Assembly (NCBI GenBank): GCA_949152475.1
Contig: OX424556.1
Location: forward strand, 57,246,451-57,310,450
Direction: 5' to 3'
DNA: 64,000 nucleotides
Origin: Terebella lapidaria
Taxonomy: Eukaryota; Annelida; Polychaeta; Terebellida; Terebellidae
Shown here: one piece after another, positions 10,975-22,823 of the stretch
Layout of the letters: every line of letters starts with the position of its first letter
How positions within the stretch are numbered: the first letter of the stretch is position 1
Notes under the pieces: generated by a model
Seen by the model: only the letters and a program-made list of their open reading frames with translations
Database searches by the model: none
Told to the model about the DNA's origin: nothing
Made by a program: the position numbers and the translations under genes

Positions 10975-12623
10975 GTGTACTCCTCGGGTGAGTCTGAGTA
11001 CGAGCGGTCCTTGCTGCCCGTGGTGATGGCCGCTGGTGCGCAGTCAGATGATTCGGATGAGGAATTGAACTACTTGGGCAGTTACTATCCGGCACAACTG
11101 GCTGCAAAGCAGAGAGCTGACAGTGCTCTGGCACCGGTAATAAAAGCCCTTGAGGCCAGCCAGAAACCCTTCAAGGATGAGCGGAAAACCTACAGGGAGG
11201 AGACCCAGTCTCTCATCTCCCAGCGGGAAAGACTCTCCTTGAGGGATGGCCTTTTGTACCGGCGCTATGAGCCACCGAGCCCACTGCCCCCTATTTGGCA
11301 GTTGGTGCTTCTGGCGGAGCTGCGGAAAGAAGTGTTCCATCAGTTGCATGACCTCTGGGTGACCGGTCACCTGGGAATCCGGAGGACCGTCCAAAAGCTA
11401 CAACAGCGCTTTCACTTGCCTGGTAGCAGTTTGGACGTGCAACGATGGTGCGCAGCTTGCTCTCAGTGTCAGGCTCGCAAAGGAGTTCCGGCTCCTGGCC
11501 ACCACCCCTTAACCACGGTTAAGGCTGGCGCGCCTTTTGACCGGATCGCCCTGGACATACTGGATACCCGTCGGGTCACCCCGCATGGTTTCTGGTACAT
11601 CCTGGTGATCTCGGACTATTTTACCAAATATACCAACACCTACCCACTACGCCGCCGGACTGCGGACGAGGTACCTCGGTTGCTGGTGAATAGGTGGGTG
11701 GTTCACCATGGTGTACCTAAGCAGGTACATTCGGATCAGGGCACGCAATTTGAAAGCAACCTGTTCCAGAACCTAGCACAGATGCTAGGTAGTACCAAGG
11801 TGCGGACCACCCTTACAGGCCCCAGTCGGACGGACAGGTTGAGCGCTTTAACCGGTCTATCCTGAACATGCTGACGGCCTTTGTAAATGATCGTGCGAAT
11901 GATTGGGATGACCACCTATGTTGTACGGCCGGGAACTCAATCTGCCCATGGATATTATGTATCCAACTGCGGCGGAAACCGGTGAAGTACCCCCAGTGCG
12001 GTCCGGAGTACGTTGAGTGGGTTCGCCGCGCCCTCACGAACGCCTATGATTTCCGACTGGACAAGTCGGCCATCCAGCAGAAGCGTGGCTATGACGCCCA
12101 TGCTAAGGGCAGGCCTGCTTTTGCAGAAGGCGACAAGGTGCACTATTAATATCCACCGCTGAAGCAAGGTAACAAATTTGCTAAGCCGTGGATAGGCCCG
12201 TTAACCGTGCTGAAACAGGTGACAGACGTGGACTACCGGATCGGGAGGGATTCTGATCCAGATAGGGTTCTGGTGGTCCATATCGACAACCTGAAGAAGT
12301 ACGAGGGCCCTCTCGTCATGGATCCGCTCATACAAGATGCGGAACCGGATGATGCTCCTCTTTTGGACACTTCCGGTCAGCATCCGCGGACTCCGGACGA
12401 ACGTGTGCGCCGTATGGTGGGTCTTCCGGACCTCTCTGATCTGTCAGATGACGGTCCGGACGACATTACACCTGATCTCGGCGATCCGCAGGTACCACCA
12501 ATCCCTCCAACACCTGCAGATGATGGGCAGCCATGCCGGAAACCCTGTGCGCCGACCCGATATTGGTGGGATTATGCGAATGTGTATGCGGTATCCATCT
12601 ATCACACCAGGGATGGATTTTAG
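10975..12623 (+). pseudogene. Integrase region of Gypsy element A (fossil)
   Basis: A zinc-binding HHCC region (HQLHDLWVTGHLG ... CAACSQCQARKG) is followed by a catalytic-core-like part (FDRIALDILD, VHSDQGTQFESN) and a C-terminal part with FAEGDKV and the LTVLKQVTDVDYRI region. The integrase of element B is clearly related. Broken. Confidence 0.85.
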
Positions 12624-13280
12624 GTCGTTCCGTAGGGATACGCACGACTTTCCTCCATGAGCAGTCACTTTGTGGCTATCTCCGGAGTTGAGGTCCGCGG
12701 GTATCTTTACGTCGTAACGCCGCCGCTCTGCATCCGCCCTCCCGTAGTTTCTAGCGCTAGGGACGTGCGGCAAGCCTATCCGCATCATGTGGACTGCTGT
12801 CCGTCGTAGTTAACCCAACGCCGACGCTGGCCGGACCACTTTTGTGGATAAGCCGGACGCCTCTTGGTCCCGGGACAACCTCTTATATGGCCAGACTGAG
12901 GTTGGGATTTACGTCCGCTACGGGGGAAGCGCCTTCCCACGGAATTGGGGAACCGGCATACGGACGCGGGGAATGTGTCCGGATGTGAGGACTGATGTCC
13001 GCGGTTCGTCCACGTGACTCGTCCGTTGCTCCGGACGCTTTCAGACGACGCATTTCGGTGCGTTGTCAACCGTGAGCCACTACTGTAAGGTTGTTCATTG
13101 GGCTAAGATTTCTACCGGCAGGAAATCGTTTAACCATTATTTTTAATGGACCGGCTGTTAAGTCCGCACGTGCGGACCAGCCGCGGCAGCTGGTGACGTC
13201 CATTTTCGTCTGGATCGTACCTGCCAATACACAGTCTGGCCAGAATGACCGGAACCCCGGCCCCCTTCTAAGAAGGGGGT
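12624..13280 (+). other. 3' non-coding part of Gypsy element A
   Basis: GC-rich sequence dense in TCCGGA motifs, ending in the purine-rich tract AAGAAGGGGG near 13270. In this family such a tract primes plus-strand DNA synthesis next to the 3' LTR. No gene is seen. Confidence 0.5.
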
Positions 13281-14488
13281 CGTATTCTACATGCGCAGCA
13301 TACTTTGTGGTTTCTAATCCCCATCACTACCATGGGATAAGGTCAATATGCCATCTTATGGTGCTTGTTTGGTTCTGGACTCTGTTCGCAGGCAGTTCCG
13401 GACGAGCGCCGGCTATTGATTTCATCATGTTTGGGATTCTCTTGATTGGGCGCCGGCATGAAGGGTTCGGCCCCTAACCATTGAGGTTATGGACCTGCCG
13501 GCACCGCGTCTAAATCTATTGGATCCGTGGTCCGGTGGTCGTTGTATGGGCTCTGGGCTTGACCGTGGCATTGCTCCGTGGCTTTACTGTACGTTGGGGT
13601 TGCTAGTGGGCGCGTCATGAACGCCTACAGGGCGCCCAATTGTCTGTAGGGCTACAATGGGCATGCTCGATCACCTTGTTAGCGTACCAGTGGCTATGGG
13701 GAGTGTTTATATTCATTTATCCATCTCATGTTATTATTTACTGAGTGGATTATATAAACCACAAGTATGCATGCATTCCGTGGAAACGCTATTCTTTCTC
13801 ATCTGATCATACATTGAGATGAGTTTAGTGATATATATTTTTCCTGGTGCAATAGAGAGTGAGAAATTTTTCCTTTCGTTAGAGGGGTGTAGGAGATTGT
13901 GTGCTGTGTATCAGAAGTTTGTTGGCCGTGATCTATGAAAAGTAGGCAAACGGTGGTGAATTTATTTTCATTACTGTTTGAGTGGTGGTGAATGTATTTT
14001 ATCGCTGCTGATAGTTGGACATAATCGTAAGATCCACAAGTAGATCGACTTTTGATACATTGTATACAATCTCTATCCTGCTGTGGTGATTAATTTCACG
14101 TCATTTACCGCCAGTGCGGCAGCTATAGCTAATGACTGATTTTGAATACTGTATCTGATTGCAGGATCCCCCGGGATGGCCTGTATTTAGGCCACCCGTA
14201 TACATGGCATGATAAGGAGTCACCGGGTGTGGGGGGGGGGGGGAGATGCGTGTGTATGTATGAGCCTGCAGAGAAAACGTAATTCGTTTGTCGGCCTGTA
14301 TCGATCGATGCTATAAATAGACGTTTCCATGGAGACGCGTTATACTGCTGTGCGTGCAGAATAACTGCCAGCCTCAATGCTGTAAAAACAATGTAACTGG
14401 CAATCGCTCGTCATTCGAGCACTCGGCACTGGTGGAGACAGATCTGCGGATCTGACTCCCAGTGTTTAGGCGTCTTAGAGCGCTCGAA
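13281..14488 (+). other. Uncharacterised stretch, possibly LTR or leader sequence
   Basis: Starts just past the purine tract of Gypsy A and runs to the acidic ORF. It holds a good TATA motif (CTATAAATAG, 14311-14320) and a G-run (about 14230-14242). It could include a terminal repeat or a separate element's promoter. I found no second copy in the window to prove it. Confidence 0.3.
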
Positions 14489-15145
14489 TATGTCTGAGCA
14501 AAGTGACGGGGAAAGTACGGGAGGGAAGGTGGACAGTGATCGCGAGATCCAGTCTGGAGATGAGTCCTTTGAGAGCGATAACTAGCTTTCGGGACCGGCT
14601 CGGAGGATGATGGCCGCGAACCCATCTCCGAGAGCCAGCACACGGGTTCTGAGGAATCCAACTCCGGCAGCGATGTCGAGAGTGTGATTAACAGGCAGGA
14701 ACGCGCTGTAGAGAGCAACTTGGCCGCTATAGGTGCCGAGGAGCTCCTCAATCCGTCTTCGCTTCCAAACATGGAAGAGTTGATGGACTACAGCGAGGCG
14801 GGCCCTGTTGGTGTGGATATCGAGTTGCATCCGCCTGCGGAGATGCTTGCATCTTTGAACGTCGATGAGAGTACTCGTCCGGAAACCCGTCCGGATGACC
14901 GCGGTCGTCCGGATACCATACCCGGCGAGAACTCCTCGAAGTCCACACCTGCGGAGCCTGTTCCGCCTGTTAAAGGGAAGTCTGCGAGTTGGTCAGACCA
15001 GGTCGATGCGGAACTGTCTGCATCCCAGTTCCAGCCGGACTTGCAGCCGCCCGGCTCGGAGAAGTCCGCGGAGGAGGACGACGAGTTCGTCTCGCCCGTC
15101 TCCGAGCCCAAAAGATTGCCGAGAAGCAGTGGGAGGCCCAGATGA
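14489..15145 (+). pseudogene. Acidic Ser/Glu-rich gag-like ORF of an unidentified retroelement (fossil)
   Basis: An acidic, Ser/Glu/Pro-rich reading region opening MSEQSDGESTGGK. It is GC-rich like Gypsy A and unlike host intergenic DNA nearby. The composition resembles the N-terminal part of some retroelement gag proteins, but no diagnostic domain is visible. It is broken and abuts the DIRS fossil at about 15150-15165. Confidence 0.35.
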
Positions 15146-15159
15146 AACTGCTTGCAATG

Positions 15160-16662
15160 GCACTTCATTACAAAACTCAACAGAGTAACTAAATTGTACA
15201 ATATCCAATATGAATGGATAATTTGTTATGTGATTCCATGCTTCTATTTTCCCCAGAATACCACATGCTGTGAAGTATGGCTCAGAGTTTCTACTCGTTT
15301 GCAAAGACTCATCTACATCATGCGAAGTTAGTCCTTCTTCTGCTGGGATTTGGCTTGGCTCTTGCCGGAAGACTGCCAGTTCGGCTTGGGCCACTGGTAC
15401 TGGCCTCCCTGATAGTTTGGGTGGAATTTGCCTCTTCCTCGGAACCCCCGGCCGCGACCACGAGAAGGGAAAGGCTGGAAGCGACCTCTCGATCCAGACT
15501 GGCCTCTACGGACCATCTTCTTAATACGCTCCATGTCCTTGATATCTTTGACATTTTTGGAAACATCGTCGCCAAACAAGAAATTTGTGTACGACACAGA
15601 AGGGGAGCAAAGATGCCCAACCCTAAAAGATTGGATAGCTGGCTTGAGAGCATTCCTGCGATAGAGAACCAGCTGCTTGTTAGCATATCCTAGAAGCGCC
15701 AAGGCATCCAATCCTTGCTCAACCATAACCTGGTCTGACCTAGAAGCAAGAGTGTCAACGAGCTTCGTAATGACAGAAGCTGCCTTAACAAGCGACACTT
15801 GGAGATTCTGGAAGGCAACATCTCCTGAACGGAACTGAGAGGACAGGATATTCCAGACAAGCTGATTAACTTTAATCTTTGAAAGGCCATCACAATTCTG
15901 TGGCCTGTCAACAGCTTTGACCAGCTCCTGAGACTGAAAAAGTTGATTTACCATATCGGCCAGACCCTGATTAACAGCATCAGAATATTTCTCATCCAAG
16001 GAGTACCTCCTTGTTAAGGCAGCGAAAGGATCTTGAGGTTGTGTCTGTGGCTGTGAGCACTGAGAAGTCGAACCCTCACAATACTGAGTTTCCTCCACTG
16101 ACTCAGAGTCTGGGTCAGCTTGCCCACAGGGCAAAGCATCTTCAAAATCTTCTTCATCACACTCGTCTCCCTCATCATATGGCATAGACACATAATCTTC
16201 TGAGGCCTGCTGCCTAGACTGAATTTCATTCAGCTTCGAGAGTATCAACTCTAGTGTTTTATCACTCGTATTTGTTTTGCCTTTACTGACCGGTTGTTTC
16301 CCCGAGCCCGAGGCTGAGGGCGTGGAGCCAGAACTCAAAACCGGTGTCTTACATGCACTAGTGTTGACAACACGCGCACTACTACTAGCATTAGCCACGC
16401 TAACAACTGAACTTTGTGTGCAATTACCGTCAGAAACAGCCACGCTGCTCGTGTTTTCCTCAAGCGGAATCAATTTCATTGTATTCTTGTTTGTTTTCGA
16501 GCGAGTTTTCTCAGCCACGCTCGCCTGCGCCATCTTCGTATCACACGTGCTCCGCAGCGAATAAAGCTGAACCGCAGTGTGCAAAATATGTAGAATAAAA
16601 TTAATTTGTTCTGCCCTACTAAAAACCAACAAAGGCTTTGATAATGTGTACCACGTACACAA
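15160..16662 (-). mobile_element. DIRS-like retroelement fragment: gag and the start of RT (fossil)
   Basis: On the minus strand a long gag-type ORF (15328-16662) has an acidic middle (DEGDECDEEDFEDALP), a conserved block (VNQLVWNILSSQF, LVKAASVITKLVDTLAS, FRVGHLCSPSVSYTNFLFGDD) and a basic RGRGRGFRGRGKF tail. That block is characteristic of DIRS gag proteins. A short piece resembling the beginning of the DIRS reverse transcriptase (FILDIVQFSYSVEF) follows, after which the element is lost. It is an incomplete fossil; the good gag frame suggests it is fairly young. Confidence 0.75.
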
Positions 16663-17332
16663 AGGACAACAAAAAATATCTGTTCCACGAACAGAGAAAA
16701 GTTGAATTTTTCAGTAAGTACTGACAGGAGAGGGCAAACCACGTCCACACCTCTCGCTTGTAGGCAACGAACTGACACATGCATGGGCAATGAAATCTCA
16801 GGTAATCCCGGAAGCTGCGTATGACGTAATAGAACTAAACATTTTTCCGGTAACCTTTCTTAGCCTTTGAACTAATTTTTTTATTCCGTACTGACAGTTC
16901 CAATATTTCGACAAAATTTTGTCGTGTCCATCAATGATGAAAATATGTGACCTTTCACCTCCGATGTTAGAGAGAAAGTTCGACTCAAACCACATTTTGG
17001 TGATTCCTTGCCGCTCACTTGACAACATTCCTCTGGCCCAGGCAGCTCTCTTCCAACACGTGAAAATATCCTTGCTTCAAGCAAGCTTCATCTGGAATCC
17101 GTCAGTCACCTGTCACCAGACGATCCCTACCGTTCATCAGTGGGATGGGAACAGGGTGCGAACAACCAGGGTGGCTCAGTCTGTGGACCACGCTTGCTGA
17201 CGCCAGTAAGACATCATTCGATTGATTTGGAACTTTATTATTCAACTTCCCTATGTATTTGTTTTGTAGGATTGGCAAGTATTTGCTTTATCATTACTTA
17301 GTAAATCTCAATACAATACAAGAAGAGCAAGA
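16663..17332. other. No gene recognised
   Basis: Sequence between two DIRS fragments. GTACTGACAG-like words recur near 16719 and 16893 and might belong to DIRS ends. Nothing else is supported. Confidence 0.4.
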
Positions 17333-17660
17333 AGATTGATGTCTTGCGATTTGGCCCAATCCATCATTCTGCACGTCAGGGCACTTAGTTCCCTTGACTG
17401 TGTCCCCTCCTGGTTTTGATGTAACCAATCATGGGGGTGTTGGCAGATATGGTAAGAAGCATGAAGCCAGTGACTGTCTGCTGGAAGTCACGAAGGCGTA
17501 GCCATGCCGCCTTGAGCTCTAGCCAGTTGACGTTCTGCATTAGGCCTGATCAAAATCCCGAGACCTGGCTCTTGCAGAGACAGGCAACCCAACCATAGCG
17601 AAATGCGTCCGTGATAAGGAGATGTTCTGGATCCAACTTTTGGATGGGATGACCCCGGAG
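17333..17660 (-). mobile_element. DIRS-type RNase H fragment (fossil)
   Basis: The minus strand reads pieces of an RNase H domain: EHLLITDAFRYGWVACL, then NWLELKAAWLRLRDFQQTV, then a THSRELSAL-like segment. This pattern is typical of DIRS polyproteins. It is a separate broken scrap and not continuous with the gag at 15328-16662. Confidence 0.6.
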
Positions 17661-17744
17661 AAAGCTGCTGTCGCTGTTTCACCACTGGTGATTGGCCAGG
17701 AGAGCAGGTGGCACCAAGATTGGAACCAAGATTGTGAGATCTAT

Positions 17745-18590
17745 AAGGCCCAGTCACACTGAGTCGTACGATTTCATGGTCGCACGATCAGGTTCAAATT
17801 TGCTGAGTTACGACTGATCACCAGTGATCGCCACTGCAATCGCAAGTAGCGACTGTTCATACGATTGTTTGTACGCTTGGTGGCACGATCGCGGAAAGAA
17901 TGGAAAAGATTGATAGCAAGCAGTCGTACGACCAGGTCGCAGCGACCACCGACCTGTCGTGCCTTCAGTCGTAGCGATCACCGACCTGTCGTACAACCAG
18001 TTGTTGCAATCATTGACCAGTCGTACGATAAATCGCGACCTGACGCACGACCGTCCGTCTGATTAGAGAGAAGGGCACAAAACTTGAACAGAAACCATAT
18101 TTTGCAGTTTTATAGTTTAGAAAAAATGCTGAAAATTTTTGTTGTATTGGGTAAAATAGTTTTCGCTGCGCGTTTTATCCTCCTTTCGGGAAGCTTCAAA
18201 TGGGTGCTACCACCAATCGTAAGGTCGTACTACCAGTCGGCACAGGTCGTGAATAATCGCACCACTGATCATGAAGTTGTACGACTGATTGCACCACTAG
18301 TCGCCAGGTTGTACGACTAGTAGCACGACCATTTTGGCTAGTCAGTAACGTGCGACAATGTCCGATTGGTGGTCCCACCTTTCCCGAATGGTGGCACGAT
18401 TGTGCAAGACCGCCCAGAGATCGTAGGTTGGAAGTTTTGAACATGTCCATCGACCTTGCTGCGACTAGCATCTTGTTTGCGACCATTCACGACCAGTCGT
18501 ACGTTCTTGTCACGATTTGTCCACGATTACAAAAATTTTAGGTCGCAGCAAGGTCGTATCTTGGTCGTATCGTCAGTGTGACTGGGCCTT
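17745..18590. mobile_element. Palindromic MITE rich in TCGTACGAC
   Basis: The left end AAGGCCCAGTCACACTGA is repeated inverted at the right (TCAGTGTGACTGGGCCTT). The interior is packed with variants of the self-complementary word GTCGTACGAC and of GACCTGTCGT. Length is about 846 bp with no ORF. The target duplication is unclear; TA is possible. Confidence 0.8.
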
Positions 18591-19527
18591 TAGAGGCGTC
18601 CACATTGTCCTTTGCCCCCGACCTCCACAGACTGTACGCCAGGGGTCGATGCAGGAGCAGACAAGTTGGAAATCGAGGAATTTTCTAACTTAATGTTCCA
18701 AGAAATCCATCCTAGAAGATGATGGAGAGCGAAATGTGTGTTGAGCTCGCCAAAAAGTGAATATAGGGGCAGCATAGCATCAGTATGATTCAATTACACA
18801 GAAGGTGAACTGCTCAGGTAACTTCCTAACCAGCCCATGGTCCCAAGAGACTGGCTAAATTGTATTTTAGTTCAACCAAATTCCATATGTGGTTGGCGAA
18901 TGAGGTATCGCTAATTACACAACCCCAAAATCAGAGGTAAGTATCGTTTAGCATAACAATTAAGATTTGAGACTTGTCACTCACACATATCTTCGTAGTG
19001 ACTATGAACCAATGCATATAATGTATGCTATATTAAATTTTGTTGTTATTGTGTACCGTATACATAACATCCAGCATGTAAATTTTTTTACTTGCTCGTC
19101 AAGCAAGTAATATTCATGTTCCTTATGAATGCATGTATTTGTGATTTGGCTACTTACTTCATGCATCCAGCGTAGTCCGCTATCTTCAATCTGGTTTCTG
19201 GCAACAAGTATATGTACTGTTAGTGAGCTAGATGCATAGTGGGAGCTCCCTAGTACATACCCCATTGAATATTGAATATCGCATTGAATAAATACTTGGC
19301 TCAAAAATGTCACTCGGCCGCCTGAAAATGTGTCACTTTGATATAGATTTGGATTTAGATTTTTTAAAAAAAGATTTGGATTTAGATTATATATATTATA
19401 AATTTAGTTCCTATAGGGCAGAATTCCTTGACCCAACGCACATACATTTAGTCTGAATTAGTAACAAGGTTATGAATACTAGCAATATTTTCGTCAACTG
19501 GTGTTTTTCGGCCTTGAAAAAAAATTG
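18591..19527. other. No gene recognised
   Basis: AT-rich intergenic DNA with a short direct repeat GATTTGGATTTAGATT (about 19343-19388). Nothing else is seen. Confidence 0.5.
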
Positions 19528-19666
19528 ACCTATCGCCAAAACCCCAAAAAGTTGTCCGAGTTGCACATATTACGTCGGCAAACTTCTCTTTGGCCAATAA
19601 TAACGTTTTGCAAAATTCGTCGAGAATGACGTAAAAAGACTCGGACAAACTGGTTTGGCGATAGGT
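19528..19666. mobile_element. Short palindromic MITE (139 bp)
   Basis: Begins ACCTATCGCCAAAAC and ends with the complement GTTTGGCGATAGGT. Further inside, GTTGTCCGAGT and ACTCGGACAAAC also pair. No ORF. Confidence 0.75.
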
Positions 19667-20524
19667 TAATTCCTGAAGGGTGCCAAGCTTGCACCAGTCT
19701 GATTTCAATTCAGGATATGTCAAATATGACAAATGAACGATAAAACGTTGTACGGCAAACACGGTTGCCTAAGAAAACACTATTTGGCAGGTGGACTATA
19801 CCCCCTATTTGTTACAGATACATGATGAACAATTACCCAACAAACAAGATTTATTGTTATTGATGTCAGAATAATGTTTCGCATTGCGCGTAAATCACTA
19901 CTGAAATAGCGTGCGAGTTGGTGTTCTGCTTGAAAACTCAAAATTTACGACCATTATATAAACAAGATAAAGATAAGGTTTCTGTTCGCATACGAAGCTG
20001 AACCCTTGACGAAAACAGAACTAGTTGGAAGCGATGTTATATGCAGGATATTGAGTGTGTTAAGTAGCGACTAAAGTATAGCGATTATTAAATAGTTATT
20101 CGGCGGAGACTATTAGAGTGGACGGAAGAATACAATTCTAACTTCGTTTTAAGGCGACTTATTCAGGAAAATTGAGTTAGGTGCAAACCGGAGATACAAT
20201 GTACAGTAACGCTGGACATTAAGAAATGTGATCGTCTCCTGGGTCAGACATTCTATTCTGACCTCTACTGTGGGCAGCACGACCTCCGGAAACTCAGATC
20301 AGCTCCGCCATCTGTGTGTGACTTCCCTCTGGTATTCCTGCTCATGTGTATCCTACGTGATTCACTGGAATACCACTGTATACTGTTTGCATAAAACATG
20401 TGAGGATATCACAAATCACGCAATATTAAGTATTTACATTCTGGAGTGTTCACACAACAAGATATCCTCATGCCATACTAAAAATCATGCTTGAATATAT
20501 ATTATTACATTCAGTAGTGAAAAC
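19667..20524 (+). other. Upstream region and probable 5' UTR of the GPCR gene
   Basis: No coding exon is recognised. The last few hundred bases before the GPCR start are presumably 5' UTR or promoter. No TATA box is convincing. Confidence 0.4.
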
Positions 20525-21736
20525 ATGGAGTGTGAAATGAACCTTAGTTTGGATGTTTTAGCTAGGTCTGATGGCGGTAGTAACTTTAGTTTTGAGGACC
20601 TGGCTGGTCACAATGTCTCACTGTATGACGGGGACTGGCGGCGGACTGCACGAGCCGGAGATTGTATCAACACCGTACTCATACCGACTGTTTTAGCCTT
20701 CGGCGTCCTCGGAAACCTGGCGAATATCGTCGTACTGACGAAACACAACACCAGGCTGGGACTAAATCACATAGAAGGCTCCACTTTGCAAGGATTCATC
20801 ATGTTATCAATCTCTGATCTGCTGTTCTGTATCATAGGATTCCCGGCAGCATTTCTGCCAATAGAGGCATACGCTTTTGGGAATAACACACTCCAGTTGG
20901 TCGGATTTTTCTACGGAGTTTACCGGACACCTTTGTTGAATGTGTTTATCTTCGCGAGCACGTGGCTAATCACGTGGGTTGCCATAGGGAGATACATTGC
21001 AGTTTGCCATCCGTTTAGAGCCAGAACCTTGATCAGACCACGAACGACGACATGTGTACACGCTGCCGTGGCCATCTCAGCCATTGTGATCAACATACCA
21101 TCCTTCCGGACGTATTCGATAGGGAAAACTCAGTGCAGTTCGATGTGTTCTTGTTATTTTCGCCAAGTGAGACTGATGTCTGGCGCTGGTGCCGTCTTTT
21201 TGACAGTTCACAAAGTGACGTGGGCGGTGTTAGGCACCTTGCTGCCCCTGGTTCTGCTGGTGTTCTGTAACGTGAACATCCTGCGAGTGGTGTGTCGGAC
21301 GAGCGCCGGGGAGTCGACAGACCGGAGGGACAGCAGTCTGGTGCCTCGTGTCACGTGTACTCTGGTACTGATGGTCTTCCTGTACCTGGCGCTAGTCACA
21401 CCCTCCATGGTGCTGGCGCTCCTGGCACAGACTCTCACACACATGTCCAGACAACAGTTCCTCGGCTTCACACTCGCCGTCCATGCAACCAATCTCTGTC
21501 AGGCCATCAAGTTCTCCTCAAACTTTATCCTATACACTGTCACCAACGAGCGGTTCAGGACAAGACTCCAGATGATCTTCTGTCGAGCCAGTTTTGGTTC
21601 ACAGAACAGCCAGCGGGCGGATTTAGGACACAGGCGCTACCAGTTACTGGGGCTGGGTGGTAGGCGTGACACACGTGCGGACTTCAAACCTGTCCTGAAC
21701 ACTATCAATATGGTCAACATGACAATGCGGGTATAA
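20525..21736 (+). CDS. Class-A (rhodopsin-like) orphan peptide-type GPCR, intronless
   Basis: A 403-residue single-exon receptor. The extracellular N-terminus has three N-glycosylation sequons (N6, N20, N30), with another at N120. Seven hydrophobic segments lie near 48-72, 88-112, 135-158, 176-195, 232-256, 276-302 and 314-340. GNLAN (63-67) in TM1, LSISD (94-98) in TM2 and RYIAVCHPFRAR after TM3 are class-A hallmarks. The CHPFRAR stretch and overall shape resemble invertebrate FMRFamide or myosuppressin-type peptide receptors. Several hallmarks are altered: the DRY motif is GRY (155-157), position 3.25 is Gly131 so the usual TM3 disulphide Cys is absent, TM6 has VTP (291-293) without the CW before it, and TM7 has NFILY (333-337) in place of NPxxY. 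The ligand cannot be inferred. The start follows AAAAC and is the first Met of the frame. Confidence 0.9.
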   Translation: MECEMNLSLDVLARSDGGSNFSFEDLAGHNVSLYDGDWRRTARAGDCINTVLIPTVLAFGVLGNLANIVVLTKHNTRLGLNHIEGSTLQGFIMLSISDLLFCIIGFPAAFLPIEAYAFGNNTLQLVGFFYGVYRTPLLNVFIFASTWLITWVAIGRYIAVCHPFRARTLIRPRTTTCVHAAVAISAIVINIPSFRTYSIGKTQCSSMCSCYFRQVRLMSGAGAVFLTVHKVTWAVLGTLLPLVLLVFCNVNILRVVCRTSAGESTDRRDSSLVPRVTCTLVLMVFLYLALVTPSMVLALLAQTLTHMSRQQFLGFTLAVHATNLCQAIKFSSNFILYTVTNERFRTRLQMIFCRASFGSQNSQRADLGHRRYQLLGLGGRRDTRADFKPVLNTINMVNMTMRV

Positions 21737-21905
21737 TGTGTATGGGATAAACAATTGGATGGAGGTGTAGAGATTTGTATAACTGCATATAGCAGGATTT
21801 ATTTCATCATTTATATACATTAATGAAAAGAGATACAATCGGGTTCTGTAACGGTGTGTGAATTTACTATGTTCCTATGTGTCTCTCAGTAAACTGGAAC
21901 AAAAC

Positions 21906-21911
21906 AATAAA
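21906..21911 (+). promoter_or_regulatory. Poly(A) signal of the GPCR gene
   Basis: AATAAA lies 170 bp after the GPCR stop codon, the first canonical signal downstream. Confidence 0.5.
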
Positions 21912-22817
21912 AACAAAATAATTCTCTTTTGAGATGAAACCATTGACCCAGTACCCTCTCGGCTTGTGGTCGGTTACTTAAATGTACTTGTTATACACTT
22001 ATTAGATTGGGTTCGTTTTGGATCTCTAAATTGTTAGAATCAATTGTTGGGCAGTTTCATTCTAATTCAATAAGTGTACAGTGGCAACATCTCAAACAAT
22101 TTGTCCACGATGTATGTCGGTCCATAATTATGAAAATTATAGTTTATTTCATTGTCGGCATCTTGCGGCATTGGCGTTGATATGGTGATAAATCATTTCA
22201 TTATGGTAGGTTTTATTTAAGATCAAGTAGAAGTGTGCACGGTCCCAGAAATGTCCAGATCGAAGCCGTTCAGTGTCATTGAAATTGGATTCGATTGGAT
22301 TAGTGCAGTACAGTTGATCGAGGGGTTGATCGATACATACAATATCTTTCTGAATTTATATTTTGGCGTCACACACGTCGAACCCGAACATGATACGACA
22401 AGTAGATATCGTTTTCAGCAGTTAGTTTCATTTTCTCGTCCTAAAGATGGTCTGATAGTATCAACAACATCCAACAGTTTACTCTTGTTAATTATGTCAC
22501 ATCAAAGGGTCTCCTATGTATGTGAAGCCTCTTCAACTCCTTCTCCCTTTGACGTGAGGGAAATATCTAATTTTCTCCGAGGCACAAGCAGCTGTGATGA
22601 TGTTTGAATCATAACAACGCGAAGGTATTTACTCTGTTCATTTCTATTTGAATTTGTGCAGAAAATGGTGGCAAGGTTCTTGTTCATAGCCAAATATATG
22701 AAATATGTGAGTGATCCACAGAAAACTCTTATTTTTCCACAATACCAATATATAAAAAAAATTGTAATGAATAATAAGCCCCGCATGGCTGGGGAAAACT
22801 CTTAACCGAAACCCAGT
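21912..22817. other. No gene recognised
   Basis: AT-rich intergenic DNA. An open frame at 22233-22607 shows no recognisable protein features. Confidence 0.5.
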
Positions 22818-22823
22818 CAAGTC

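Larger units (their letters stand above)
5260..13280 (+). mobile_element. Ty3/Gypsy LTR retroelement, fossil (element A)
   Basis: A GC-rich block with, in order, a leader, a tRNA-primer-type site at 5970-5987 (TGGTGCCGTGACCAGGAT), a gag region, protease, reverse transcriptase, RNase H and integrase, and a purine-rich tract near 13270-13278. This order is that of Ty3/Gypsy. The copy is broken, with several breaks, and I could not find a matching pair of long terminal repeats, so both outer limits are approximate. Part of the gag region is present twice in tandem. Much of pol still reads well, which suggests moderate rather than great age. Confidence 0.85.

Noticed and set aside
22233-22607. 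A 124-codon open frame downstream of the GPCR
   Set aside because: No conserved features, no splice or promoter context; likely chance.
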